Source: an uncultured Chloroflexota bacterium
GTDB taxonomy: Bacteria; Chloroflexota; Chloroflexia; Thermomicrobiales; UBA6265
DNA length: 64,000 bases
Assembly (NCBI GenBank): GCA_937901745.1
Contig: CALGSZ010000064.1
Location: 1-64,000 of the forward strand
Direction of reading: 5' to 3'
Under the pieces are notes generated by a model that had not been told where the DNA came from, made no database searches, and saw only the letters and a program-made list of their open reading frames with translations. The translations under genes and the position numbers were made by a program. Positions within the stretch are counted from its first letter, which is position 1, and every line of letters begins with the position of its first letter. Shown piece by piece: positions 9,701 through 19,553 of this stretch.

Positions 9701-10018
9701 GCGATCGAGGGAGAGCTGATCCAGGTCAAGATCGAGTCGCCGCAGGACAGCCTGAACTACTCGGTCAAGCTGAACACCAAGATCGCGGCTCTGCTCGGCG
9801 GGATTGACATGGCCGAAGCCGCGCCGACGCCCGCTCAGCGCGAGCTTGCCGACGAGTTGATCGCGAAGACCGATACCCACCTGGCGGCGCTGGCGAAGCT
9901 GCTGGAGGAGGACGTCGCCGCCTTCAACGCGCTCGTCGCGAAATCAGGCATCCCGGCGCTGGCGCCGCCGCCTGCAGATCCGGAAGCGCAAGAGAGCCGC
10001 TCCAAGCCGAAAACGTAG
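6782..10018 (+). CDS. Large Asp-box (BNR/VPS10-like) beta-propeller protein
   Basis: 1078 residues from ATG 6782, with GGAGG 6 bases upstream. At least ten Asp-box repeats of the form S-x-D-x-G-x-T-W are visible (STDGGQTW, STDGGRNW, SDDGGETW, TRDGGETW, TTDYGQTW), spread over about residues 20-720. This predicts two tandem propellers as in sortilin/VPS10-like exo-acting proteins. A beta-rich region and an acidic stretch (EKPAAEDEEKEF) follow, then a helical, probably coiled-coil C-terminus from about 900. I see no signal peptide or membrane segment, which is unusual because relatives are often exported. Sialidase catalytic residues cannot be assigned. Function is unknown. Confidence 0.8.
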   Translation: MTAGSPSLLDRLTWRSIGPTRGGRSVAVAGDPTDPNVFYFGSTGGGVWKTVDAGAYWRNVSDRFFRRASVGAIAVAHSDPNVIYVGMGETTIRGNVSHGDGVYKSTDGGQTWTHLGLAETRNIGKVRIDPRDPDRVYVAALGHAHGPNPERGLYRSTDGGRNWERVLYVSDKAGAVDCSLDPNNPRILYATIWEAHRGPHYLTSGGEDCGLWRSTDGGDTWVSLNDRPGLPTGLKGKIGVAVSPARSGRVWAIVEAKDGGIFRSDDGGETWEKLTNDHRLRQRPWYYSHIVADPRDPETVWVLNVELFKSVDGGKTFNVVTAPHGDNHDLWIDPANPLRMILGNDGGATISLNGGVSWTSQYGQPTAEMYHVTVDTRTPYRVYGSQQDNTSISVPSRSDHGAITRSEWYEVGGGEAGYIAVNPENPDIVYAGEYMGILTRYDRSTGHARLISVWPEEYSGHGAKDYKYRFQWTYPIVISPHDPRILYVGGNHVFKSADEGEHWEPISPDLSWNDPATQGPSGGPITKDNTGAEVYGTVFTLAESPKQPGLIWAGTDDGRLHVTRDGGETWTEVTPPDLPERALMSIVEPSPHDPAVAYLAATRYKFDDFRPYLYKTTDYGQTWTKITGGIPEDDFTRVIREDPQRRGLLFAGTETGIYVSFDDGVNWQRLGGDLPAVPIHDFVIAGTDLVVATHGRSFWILDDITLLRQVAEQHELDGALRLFTPRETIRWGGLPAFGFAPVKGLNYAFAATQHPAYDFEKLPDGEVKIRWLDAGANPPDGAIIHYELAAEVDEIVLEILDAGGAVLRTVKSTKEKPAAEDEEKEFPAPVEESLTEVEEQPYLSRKAGLNRFIWNLRPDDATKIEGKGGDKPGRSGPRVPPGEYQVRITASGETRTASFRLVKDPRVATTQEQFEEQYALCMRLHRKHSEINQAVNRIRALRRQAEDWARRVKGSEGSEPIIEAAKALKEKLDAIEGELIQVKIESPQDSLNYSVKLNTKIAALLGGIDMAEAAPTPAQRELADELIAKTDTHLAALAKLLEEDVAAFNALVAKSGIPALAPPPADPEAQESRSKPKT

Positions 10019-10234
10019 CGCCCACCAGACACCCAATCATCGGCCGACACATCCAGCCCGGACCGGAGATCACGATCGGCGACTGGTCCGGCAGTCTTGC
10101 CTTGTTGCGGATTCGTTGCACCCAATACGACCGAACACATACTCCCGGCATGCCGGCGGCCATAGAAGAGACGCATCGAAGATGAGCCAGGCTTGATCGA
10201 ATCGGGCCGCTTGCTCTCATCGCGGAGGTGCGTC

Positions 10235-11179
10235 ATGGACGGCAAAGCGCGCGGTCAGTACATCGTCCTTCGCTTGGCGCTCGTTGTCGCCATTGCGCTC
10301 CCGCTCTTCCTCGTCAACGCGGCAAACCCCGCCCCGGCCGGTGCCGTCGCGCTCCCCAACGTCCGTGGCGTCGTCAACGCGCCGGCCGGGCTCCAACTCC
10401 GCTCCGGAGCATCCACGAAATATCGCGTCATCGCCACGCTGCCGCACGGCACCAATCTGACGATCATCGGCACCTCGAGCGACTGGTTCAAGGTGAAGGC
10501 TCTCGGCAAGACCGGGTACGTCAACTCGTGGTACGTCAAGCTCAGCGGCCCATCGTCGAAGGCAATCTACCGCGGGAACACCAACCGGAAGATGATCGCG
10601 CTCACCTTCGACTGCGGCGCGGACCTTGGGCACGCCGAGCGCATCCTATCGATCCTGGACGAGTACGGAGTCAAAGCCAGTTTCGGGCTCTGCGGCTCGT
10701 GGATCAAGAAGTACCCCGGCTACGCCAAATGGGTCGTTGGCAGTGGGCATCAGGTGATCAACCACACCCTGAATCATCCCTCCTACACCGGCTACTCGAC
10801 CGGTGGCGGCGCATTGAGCCCGGCCAAGCGTCTCAGTCAGATCGTGGCCAATGAGACGCTGATCCAATCGACCACCGGCGTCTCCAGCAAGCCCTACTGG
10901 CGCCCACCCTATGGCGATATCGATTCCGGGGTGCTGCGGGACGTGGGCTCCGCCGGCTGGAGCCGGACGGTGCTCTGGACGGTCGACACGATGGGGTGGG
11001 CCGGCGCCACGCCAGACCAGATCTACCGCAAGGTCGTCGACAACGCCGGCAACGGGGTGATTGTGCTGATGCACGTCGGCGGCGCCTCGCGCGATGTCGA
11101 CGCACTGGAGCGGATCATCCGCACACTGCGCAACCGCGGCTACGCATTCGGGACCGTCGCCCAGGTGATCGCACCCTAG
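10235..11179 (+). CDS. Secreted SH3-domain polysaccharide (peptidoglycan) deacetylase
   Basis: 314 residues; GGAGG lies 6 bases before ATG 10235. A signal peptide (hydrophobic segment LRLALVVAIALPLFLV) is followed by a bacterial SH3 domain (about residues 45-110, with LQLRSGAS and GYVNSWYVKL), then a NodB deacetylase domain. The deacetylase motifs are ALTFDCGAD, the metal-binding NHTLNHPSY, WRPPYGD, WTVDTMGW and VIVLMHVGG. The likely role is removal of N-acetyl groups from cell-wall glycan, with the SH3 domain binding the wall. It ends at a bidirectional terminator. Confidence 0.9.
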   Translation: MDGKARGQYIVLRLALVVAIALPLFLVNAANPAPAGAVALPNVRGVVNAPAGLQLRSGASTKYRVIATLPHGTNLTIIGTSSDWFKVKALGKTGYVNSWYVKLSGPSSKAIYRGNTNRKMIALTFDCGADLGHAERILSILDEYGVKASFGLCGSWIKKYPGYAKWVVGSGHQVINHTLNHPSYTGYSTGGGALSPAKRLSQIVANETLIQSTTGVSSKPYWRPPYGDIDSGVLRDVGSAGWSRTVLWTVDTMGWAGATPDQIYRKVVDNAGNGVIVLMHVGGASRDVDALERIIRTLRNRGYAFGTVAQVIAP

Positions 11180-11226
11180 TCACCAGCGCGCCGAACGCGC
11201 CAGGCGGAACATCGAAACAGGAACGA

Positions 11227-11257
11227 CAGAGGCGGAGCAATCTGAACTCCGCCTCTG
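11227..11257. terminator. Bidirectional hairpin between convergent genes
   Basis: An 11-base perfect stem (CAGAGGCGGAG, 11227-11237, with its complement at 11247-11257) encloses a 9-base loop. It sits between the ends of the deacetylase (+) and the SDR (-). The T-run is weak on both sides. Confidence 0.6.
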
Positions 11258-11295
11258 CCTCCAGCCCCTCCCCTGTCAGGCTGCGACAAGCGTTA

Positions 11296-12057
11296 TCAGC
11301 GGGCGACCAAGCCGCCGTCCACCGGCAGAGCAACGCCGGTGACGAACGACGCGGCATCCGAGCAAAGCCAGACGACTGCCGCGGCGATCTCCTCAGGCGT
11401 TCCAAACCGCCCGACCGGCTCCATCGCCACCATTTCCTCTGCCGCTTCCTTCGCTCCGCCAGTGAAGCGGTCGATCATCGGCGTCTGGATGACGCCGGGG
11501 CAGACGGCGTTGATCCGGATACCGGCCGTGGCGTACTCCAGCGCCGCCGTCTTCGTTAGCCCGACGATGCCATGCTTGCTGGCGACGTATGGCCCGATGC
11601 CGGGGAAGCCGACCAGGCCGGCGACGGACGCGCAGTTGACGATCGCGCCACCGCCGGACTCGAGCATCGCCGGCAGCTCGTGCTTCATGCAGAGCCAGAC
11701 GCCCTTGAGGTTGATGTCAATGACCCGGTCCCAGTTCTCCTCCGTGGCATCGGCGGTTGGGGCGCTTTCTCCCTCGATGCCCGCGTTGTTGAACGCATAG
11801 TCGAGTCGCCCGAACGTGCCGACCGCCGTGGCGATCAGCTCCCGCACCTCGGCGGTCCGCGAGACATCGGCGCGGACGAAGATCGCCTCGCCCCCGCATT
11901 CCCGAATCATCCGGACGGTCGCCTCGCCGCCCTCGGCGTCGACATCGGAGACGACGACCCGCGCGCCCTCCTTCGCGAACGCGAGCGCGGTGGCGCGGCC
12001 AATCCCTGACGCCGCCCCGGTTACGACTGCCACTTTACCTTGCATTGCAGCGTTCAT
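11296..12057 (-). CDS. Short-chain dehydrogenase/reductase (glucose/3-oxoacyl-type SDR)
   Basis: 253 residues; AGGAGG lies 7 bases before ATG. It is a classical SDR: cofactor loop TGAASGIG, NNAGIEG, catalytic NCASVAG and YVASKHG, and C-terminal GVALPVDGGL. The Asp after the second strand (VVSDVDAEG) suggests NAD(H) preference, an inference from the family. The substrate is unknown; the resemblance to FabG is generic, and a real fabG is present at 20643. Its gene stands alone. Confidence 0.85.
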   Translation of the reverse strand: MNAAMQGKVAVVTGAASGIGRATALAFAKEGARVVVSDVDAEGGEATVRMIRECGGEAIFVRADVSRTAEVRELIATAVGTFGRLDYAFNNAGIEGESAPTADATEENWDRVIDINLKGVWLCMKHELPAMLESGGGAIVNCASVAGLVGFPGIGPYVASKHGIVGLTKTAALEYATAGIRINAVCPGVIQTPMIDRFTGGAKEAAEEMVAMEPVGRFGTPEEIAAAVVWLCSDAASFVTGVALPVDGGLVAR

Positions 12058-12333
12058 CGCGCACCTCCTGCGTATGTCGCCCAGAGGTTAGGGCGGCAGC
12101 CGCGACAGATACGCCACGGCGCCGCGGGCGCTGCAACGGGCGCGCAACAACTCTGCATGACGCGAGGCTCCGGACCAATCTCGGCTGCGACGGCTTTGTC
12201 ACAGCTCGCCGGCCGCCGCAGATACGCGTGTGACGCATTGACCAATACCCTCGTCCTTAGAGATCCGCTCCGCGCGGCCACCGGTGAGTGCCGTTCGCGG
12301 AGCCAACAGGAGCGCAAAGGAAAGGAGCGCGCG

Positions 12334-14961
<2,628 letters not shown>

Positions 14962-14999
14962 GCAGACAGTCGCGCGACCGCGCTCATCATCCGTCATGC

Positions 15000-15035
15000 C
15001 GTCGCCGGCCCGGTGTCTAAGCCAGGCCGGCGACG
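15000..15035. terminator. Hairpin between convergent ppdK and CAP genes
   Basis: An 11-base perfect stem (15000-15010 with 15025-15035, CGTCGCCGGCC and its complement) encloses a 14-base loop. It lies 38 bases after ppdK and just past the end of the convergent CAP gene. No T-run follows it. Confidence 0.5.
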
Positions 15036-15059
15036 ACGTTCATGAGATGGACTCTCCCG

Positions 15060-15617
15060 TTAGCACCGAATGGTGGAATGCTTCGCGCTGCCGAAGGTGG
15101 TGGTCCAGTACCACTTGTAGGTTGATTTGCTGTTGTACGCCCGGCCGATCCCGATCGCCGTGTACTTGCTGCTGAGCATGTTCGCGCGGTGACCAGACGA
15201 GTTCACCCACTGGTTGAAGGTGGCAGACGCGCTCGAATTGCCCGCGGCGATGTTCTCCGCCCGGTAGGTGTTGGTCGGGTAGCCGTGGTTGGTGATGTTT
15301 TGCGACCAGGAGATGCCGCCGCGCAACGTGTGGCTGAAGTAATTCTTGGATGCCATGTCGCGAGAGTGATGCTCGGCCGCCGCGCCGAGCGTTCGGCTGA
15401 GCGAGAGTGGCTTTCTGCCACGCGCTTTGCGGTAGGCGTTGATCTTCGCCAGCATCGCGCACTCCTGGGCATCGGGCGAGTACTGCGACGCGGAGATGGC
15501 CACGGCGTCCATGGAGACCGGTGGCGCGCCGGGCGCGGCTGCCGTCGGCACGACCGGAGCGAGCAGGCCCACCACGGCCAAGAAACCGACGATCCGGGCA
15601 AGACTTGACTTGCGCAT
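15060..15617 (-). CDS. Secreted CAP/SCP-domain protein
   Basis: 185 residues from ATG 15617, with GGAAGGGGG upstream. The signal peptide is MRKSSLARIVGFLAVVGLLA, ending near PTAAA. The rest is one CAP (cysteine-rich secretory protein/YkwD-like) domain: INAYRKARG, EHHSRDMASKNYFSH, AENIAAG, WVNSSGHRANML and KWYWTTTFG near the C-terminus. The His and Glu residues lining the CAP cavity are present. Bacterial members are extracellular and of unclear biochemical role. It is monocistronic and converges on ppdK. Confidence 0.9.
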   Translation of the reverse strand: MRKSSLARIVGFLAVVGLLAPVVPTAAAPGAPPVSMDAVAISASQYSPDAQECAMLAKINAYRKARGRKPLSLSRTLGAAAEHHSRDMASKNYFSHTLRGGISWSQNITNHGYPTNTYRAENIAAGNSSASATFNQWVNSSGHRANMLSSKYTAIGIGRAYNSKSTYKWYWTTTFGSAKHSTIRC

Positions 15618-15746
15618 GGGACCCCCTTCCCTCTTGCGCGGCCGCTCCTCGAAGAGCGACCCAACGTGGAACGGCGACTCGCCGCGCGGGACCCATATGG
15701 CCCTGTCCGCTGCAACGAACGGGACCGGATTCCGCGCCTGTCGCAA

Positions 15747-15775
15747 TGTATAGAGGCTAGCACATATATACCTAA
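15747..15775 (-). promoter_or_regulatory. Candidate promoter of the CAP-domain gene
   Basis: On the minus strand the -10-like TATACA (15747-15752) is preceded by a 17-base AT-rich spacer and a poor -35 (TTAGGT, 15770-15775). The AT-rich patch around 15747-15775 stands out from its GC-rich surroundings, 130 bases before the start codon. Confidence 0.35.
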
Positions 15776-15795
15776 TCGGGAGTGGTAGGAACGAC

Positions 15796-15822
15796 GGGGG
15801 TGCCGTCGCTGACGACACCCCC
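15796..15822 (-). terminator. Hairpin downstream of the heme A synthase gene
   Basis: GGGGGTG (15796-15802) pairs with CACCCCC (15816-15822) around a loop that can itself form GTCG/CGAC. It lies 60 bases past the stop of the minus-strand ctaA gene. No T-run is present. Confidence 0.4.
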
Positions 15823-15881
15823 AACCCCTTCCCGCGCTCGGAGTTAGCTGAGCACGAGCGAATTGCGTTTGCAGCTGGGAT

Positions 15882-16850
15882 CTAGGCCGAGCCTCCCGCG
15901 GCGCCTGAAGCCGGCGTCAGCACCACCCGGCCAGCCGGCGACGACGGCGCGGAGCGCAACCGTACCTGCCGGCAGGCATCGGCAACGCAGATGAAGAAGA
16001 GCGCCATCAGGCCAGCATGAGCGAGCGTCGTCCACAGCTCGAGGCGAGTCAGGACAACGAAGCCACCGGCCAGCGCCTGCAGCAGCAGGAGAATCAGCGC
16101 CGCGAGATTGACGCGGAACAACTCCGGCTGCGTCTCCCGGTGCCGATAGGCAACGTACGTGAGCCCGGCCACGAGGACGACGAGCGCCGCGGCCGCCAAC
16201 CGGTGCCCGAGCGCGATGCCGACCGGCCCGCTCAGCGTGGGGATGAACCCATCACGCGTGCACTGCGGCCACTCGTAGCAGGCCAGTTCCGCCTTGCCGT
16301 GCCGCATGTACGCCCCGAGATAGGCGACGCCGAGCGCGCCAATCAGCGCCAACCAGGTGGCGCGACGGAACCAGGGAGACATGCTCACCGCGCTCGGGGT
16401 TGGGCGACTATTCCCGCCTGACGTTTGGTAGAGCAGGCGAGTCAGGAGGAACACGCTGGCGAAGCAGACGAGGGAGATACCGAAGTGGACCGCCATGATC
16501 GCTGGCCGCTGTGGCCAGAGGACGGCCGATGCGCCCAGACCGGACTGGAGCAGCAGCGTCCCGACCATCAGGCCGACGTAGATCTTCGTCTCCAGGTGGC
16601 CGCGCCGCAGCCGCAGCGCGCCGATGGCGACGGCCGCGATGAAGAAGCCCTCGATGGCCGTCACGACGCGGTGACTGAACTCAATGGCCGTTTCGAGGGC
16701 ATACGACGGAATGAATTCCCCATGGCAAAGCGGCCAAGACCGGCCGCATCCTTCGGCCGAGCCGGTGTTCGTCACCGTGGCTCCCAAGAAGAGCACCAAG
16801 AACATCCCGACCGTCGCAACGACCGCCAATCGCTTGACCCAAGTTTCCAT
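15882..16850 (-). CDS. ctaA: Heme A synthase (COX15/CtaA family)
   Basis: 322 residues from ATG 16850 (GGAG 6 bases upstream); in-frame starts further up lack a ribosome site. Eight hydrophobic helices are predicted. Conserved features are the first cysteine pair in GCGRSWPLCHGEF, the helix EFSHRVVTAIEG, a second cysteine pair in ACYEWPQC, and GHRLAAAAL and AHAGLMAL with the other heme-ligand histidines. It oxidises heme O to heme A for cytochrome oxidase. No ctaB or oxidase subunit gene is nearby. It diverges from the queuosine genes. Confidence 0.9.
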   Translation of the reverse strand: METWVKRLAVVATVGMFLVLFLGATVTNTGSAEGCGRSWPLCHGEFIPSYALETAIEFSHRVVTAIEGFFIAAVAIGALRLRRGHLETKIYVGLMVGTLLLQSGLGASAVLWPQRPAIMAVHFGISLVCFASVFLLTRLLYQTSGGNSRPTPSAVSMSPWFRRATWLALIGALGVAYLGAYMRHGKAELACYEWPQCTRDGFIPTLSGPVGIALGHRLAAAALVVLVAGLTYVAYRHRETQPELFRVNLAALILLLLQALAGGFVVLTRLELWTTLAHAGLMALFFICVADACRQVRLRSAPSSPAGRVVLTPASGAAGGSA

Positions 16851-16986
16851 GGGGCGCTCCGCGAATTCGATGAGGCACGACTGCGAACTGAGCCCGAGCC
16901 AAGACGGGGTTGCGGCTCGCATAAAGACTCGTCCTGATCGTACCATCGGTTGGGGGAGTACGTCGCGGCCACTCCTTTGAAAATTC

Positions 16987-17010
16987 TGTGCAACCGTGCC
17001 GCGCTGCACA
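16987..17010. promoter_or_regulatory. Inverted repeat in the ctaA/yhhQ divergent region
   Basis: TGTGCA (16987-16992) and TGCACA (17005-17010) form a perfect inverted repeat with centres 18 bases apart, flanked by AATT on both sides. It lies between two divergent starts and resembles a dimeric regulator site. Confidence 0.35.
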
Positions 17011-17072
17011 ATTCGCGCATTCGTGGTGACGGAGATCGCAACGGTCACGGGTTGGATGGGGATCGGCAGGTT

Positions 17073-17819
17073 ATGGAGCGGAAAGGGTTACCAGCGCAGC
17101 AAGGCAGAACTGGGGCAGGACTTTCCTGGTCCTTCGTCGTCGTCGTCGCGGCCTTCATCGCCTGCCTCATCACCGCGAACATCATCTCGGTCAAGCTGAT
17201 CACCGTGCTGCGATGGACGGTTCCCGCCGGCGTCATCATCTTTCCCATCGCCTACATCGTCGGCGACGTCCTGACCGAGGTCTACGGCTACGCGTCGGCA
17301 CGGCGCGTCATCTGGCTCGGCTTTGCCTGCAACGCGCTTGTCGTTGCCGCGGTCGCCATCGCCGGCGAGCTACCGGCGCCTGACTTCTGGGATGGGCAGG
17401 CCGCCTATGACCGCATCCTCGGCTATACCTGGCGGCTGCTCGCGGCTTCGTTCGCCGCGTATCTCGTCGGGGAGTTTGCCAATGCGATCGTGCTGGCCCG
17501 GCTCAAGGTCATGACCGGCGGCCGCTTCCTCTGGCTGCGGACGATCTCCTCGACGGTGATCGGGCAGGGACTCGACTCCCTGGTCTTCATCACTATCGCC
17601 TTCGCCGGCACGGCGGGCATGGACCTGGACGGCCTGCGCCGCACGATCGTGACGCAATGGCTGATCAAGACGGCCTACGAGGTCATCGCCACGCCGCTGA
17701 CCTACCTCGTCGTCTCGACGCTGAAACGGATCGAAGGGCAAGACGCCTACGATTACGACGCGGATTTCAATCCCTTCGCGCTCACGCAACCAGCGCGCTC
17801 GGCCACCGAGTCGCGATGA
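17073..17819 (+). CDS. yhhQ: Queuosine-precursor transporter (YhhQ/VUT family, DUF165)
   Basis: 248 residues with about six membrane helices. Family features are ANIISVKLI in the first helix, IFPIAYIVGDVLTEVYGY, and WLRTISSTVIGQGLDS. It imports preQ0/preQ1-type 7-deazaguanine precursors. The next gene, 34 bases downstream, is QueF, which supports this assignment. ATG 17073 has a GGCAGG stretch just upstream; earlier in-frame codons extend over non-conserved sequence. Confidence 0.88.
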   Translation: MERKGLPAQQGRTGAGLSWSFVVVVAAFIACLITANIISVKLITVLRWTVPAGVIIFPIAYIVGDVLTEVYGYASARRVIWLGFACNALVVAAVAIAGELPAPDFWDGQAAYDRILGYTWRLLAASFAAYLVGEFANAIVLARLKVMTGGRFLWLRTISSTVIGQGLDSLVFITIAFAGTAGMDLDGLRRTIVTQWLIKTAYEVIATPLTYLVVSTLKRIEGQDAYDYDADFNPFALTQPARSATESR

Positions 17820-17853
17820 CGCAGCGCGAGCGACGAACAGAGGAGGACACACC

Positions 17854-18348
17854 ATGACCGAGCAGAACCAGCCCCCTGCCCTTTACGGCACGCGGGCCAT
17901 CGTTGAGGCCGCCGACCCGTCGCGGTGGGAGATTTGGCCGGCGCCGGAGCACTATCCCGAGGTGCTCTACCAGCAATTCCCGGAATTCACCTGCCTTTGC
18001 CCCCGCTCGGGATATCCCGACTTCGCGACGGTCCATCTGATCACCGTGCCGAACCGCAAAGTCGTCGAGCTCAAGCACCTCAAGCTGTGGCTCAACTCGT
18101 TCCGCGAGCGCAACATCTCGCATGAGCTTGCGACGGCAGAGATCATCGACACGCTCGCCAAGGTGCTGGATCTGCACGCCGGCTTCATCCTGATGGAGTA
18201 CACGCCGCGCGGGAACCTGACGACCTTCCCGATGATCGAGTATCGCCATCCCCGCGTCCGAAACCTGGCGCCAGACGATCCCTTGCAGCTCGCGCTGAAC
18301 AACGCCGAATTGGTCAAGCGCCGATTGATCGAGCGGGTGATCGGCTAG
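17854..18348 (+). CDS. queF: NADPH-dependent 7-cyano-7-deazaguanine reductase (QueF)
   Basis: 164 residues, the single-domain (type I) form. It reduces preQ0 to preQ1 in queuosine biosynthesis. The catalytic region is FTCLCPRSGYPDFA, with Cys49 aligned to the active cysteine and Asp56 to the general acid; VELKHLKLW is the QueF family motif. Ribosome site GAGGAGG precedes ATG. With the upstream transporter it forms a salvage pair; the early pathway genes queC, queD and queE are not in the window. Confidence 0.93.
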   Translation: MTEQNQPPALYGTRAIVEAADPSRWEIWPAPEHYPEVLYQQFPEFTCLCPRSGYPDFATVHLITVPNRKVVELKHLKLWLNSFRERNISHELATAEIIDTLAKVLDLHAGFILMEYTPRGNLTTFPMIEYRHPRVRNLAPDDPLQLALNNAELVKRRLIERVIG

Positions 18349-18371
18349 AGGCGGCGCGGCTCGGCCAGCGT

Positions 18372-18401
18372 TTGACGCCGGGGAACGGCGCCCGGTATAC
18401 T
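18372..18401 (+). promoter_or_regulatory. Promoter upstream of the DUF177-rpmF pair
   Basis: TTGACG (18372-18377) and TATACT (18396-18401) are 18 bases apart, the best sigma-70-type match noticed in the window. The expected start of transcription falls only a few bases before the hairpin at 18411. Confidence 0.5.
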
Positions 18402-18410
18402 GTGCCTGTT

Positions 18411-18435
18411 GCGCCGGGAGTTTCCCGGCGTCTTT
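18411..18435 (+). terminator. Terminator-like hairpin with TCTTTT, between queF and DUF177
   Basis: GCGCCGGGA (18411-18419) pairs with TCCCGGCGT (18423-18431; 8 Watson-Crick pairs and one G-T), with a 3-base loop, followed at once by CTTTT. It can end transcripts from queF. A promoter lies just upstream, so it might also act as an early pause or attenuator for the next gene. Confidence 0.55.
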
Positions 18436-18524
18436 TGCGCTTGCCGCGGTTGCAACGTGCCAACGCGACACCGCGGCGTTCTTGGGGACGATCCGCGCCC
18501 CGCGCTGGGTCGCCCACTGCCAGC

Positions 18525-19079
18525 ATGCTGGCACTCGATACGACGATGGACCTTCACAACGAGACCGCGGTCAACGTCGCGGCCCTGCTCAAGGGCGCGG
18601 TCGGGACGACGCGCCTCTACGCGCTGCGGCTCGATGCGCTCGCGCTCGACACCGAATTGACGGCGACTGACGTGAGCGGCGACGTCAAGCTGACGCGCCT
18701 CTCCGACGCCGTCATGGCCTCGATCGAGGTTCGCGGGGACACGGTTCTCCAGTGCCTCCGCTGCCTCCAGCACTACGAGCAGGCGTTCTCGGTGTCATTC
18801 AGCGAGGAATTCCGGATCGCGCACGACGTCCGCACCGGATACGGCATCGAGGCGAGCCCGGACGACGAGCGCTTCACGATCAGCCCGACGCACGAGCTCG
18901 ACTTCGGGGAGGCGCTGCGACAAGAGATCATTCTCGCCCTGCCGATGCGGCCAACATGTGGCGATGCCTGCCCAGGGCCAGACGTGACCGAGGTTGGACC
19001 AACGGATGAAGAGCCGGCGGATGCCCGCTTCGCCGCGCTCGCCAAGCTACTCGATGCTCAAGCGGGCGACGAGGAGTAA
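18525..19079 (+). CDS. DUF177 (YceD-like) protein, partner of ribosomal protein L32
   Basis: 184 residues if ATG 18525 is used; ATG 18546 is an alternative and neither has a clear ribosome site. Conserved DUF177 features include the CLRCLQ cysteine pair near the middle, the hydrophobic-acidic EEFRIAHDV region, and the Asp-rich central stretch ending DFGEALRQEIILALPM, plus a Cys pair CGDAC. The gene sits directly before rpmF, its usual neighbour. YceD-family proteins are implicated in 23S rRNA accumulation. Confidence 0.85.
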   Translation: MLALDTTMDLHNETAVNVAALLKGAVGTTRLYALRLDALALDTELTATDVSGDVKLTRLSDAVMASIEVRGDTVLQCLRCLQHYEQAFSVSFSEEFRIAHDVRTGYGIEASPDDERFTISPTHELDFGEALRQEIILALPMRPTCGDACPGPDVTEVGPTDEEPADARFAALAKLLDAQAGDEE

Positions 19080-19145
19080 TCGAAAGCAGGCTAACGGGTC
19101 GCGGCGTGGGCGCGCCGCCCCCACGGCAGAGAGAGGAGAACACGG

Positions 19146-19346
19146 ATGGGCGCCCTTCCCAAGCAACGAATTAGCCGCCACCGGCAGGGCAATCGCCGAC
19201 GGCACATCTTCCTGAAGCCGCCGACCCTCGTGGAGTGCAAGAACTGCCACGAGATGAAGCGGGCTCATCACGTCTGCCCGAACTGCGGTTACTATCGCGG
19301 CCGGCAGGTGATCGTGATCGAGGAGCGGACGCGCCGCCAGGCGTAG
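19146..19346 (+). CDS. rpmF: 50S ribosomal protein L32
   Basis: 66 residues with GAGGAG before ATG. The basic N-terminus ALPKQRISRHRQGNRR is typical of L32. The zinc ribbon is intact: CKNCH and CPNCG, four cysteines. It follows DUF177 by 66 bases and ends before a strong hairpin at 19371. Confidence 0.95.
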   Translation: MGALPKQRISRHRQGNRRRHIFLKPPTLVECKNCHEMKRAHHVCPNCGYYRGRQVIVIEERTRRQA

Positions 19347-19370
19347 TTCCTAACTTCACTCGCAGCTGAC

Positions 19371-19405
19371 CGGGGCGAGGGCGATGTTGCGCTCTTGCCC
19401 CGTTT
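19371..19405 (+). terminator. Terminator after rpmF
   Basis: CGGGGC (19371-19376) pairs with GCCCCG (19397-19402), with further inner pairing (GAG/CTC, GCG/CGC) across small bulges. TTT follows the stem. Confidence 0.55.
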
Positions 19406-19553
19406 CGCGTCACACTGCGTGTATCACCCGGCGGTCCACAGCGGGCTGCGCAGGATCACCGGTTCCATCGCGCCCTCACCAGATTCGATCGGGTGAACCG
19501 GCTGGCCACCAAGGGCACGATGCGGCGTTCGGCTCTCGGAAGATGAGATAGCG

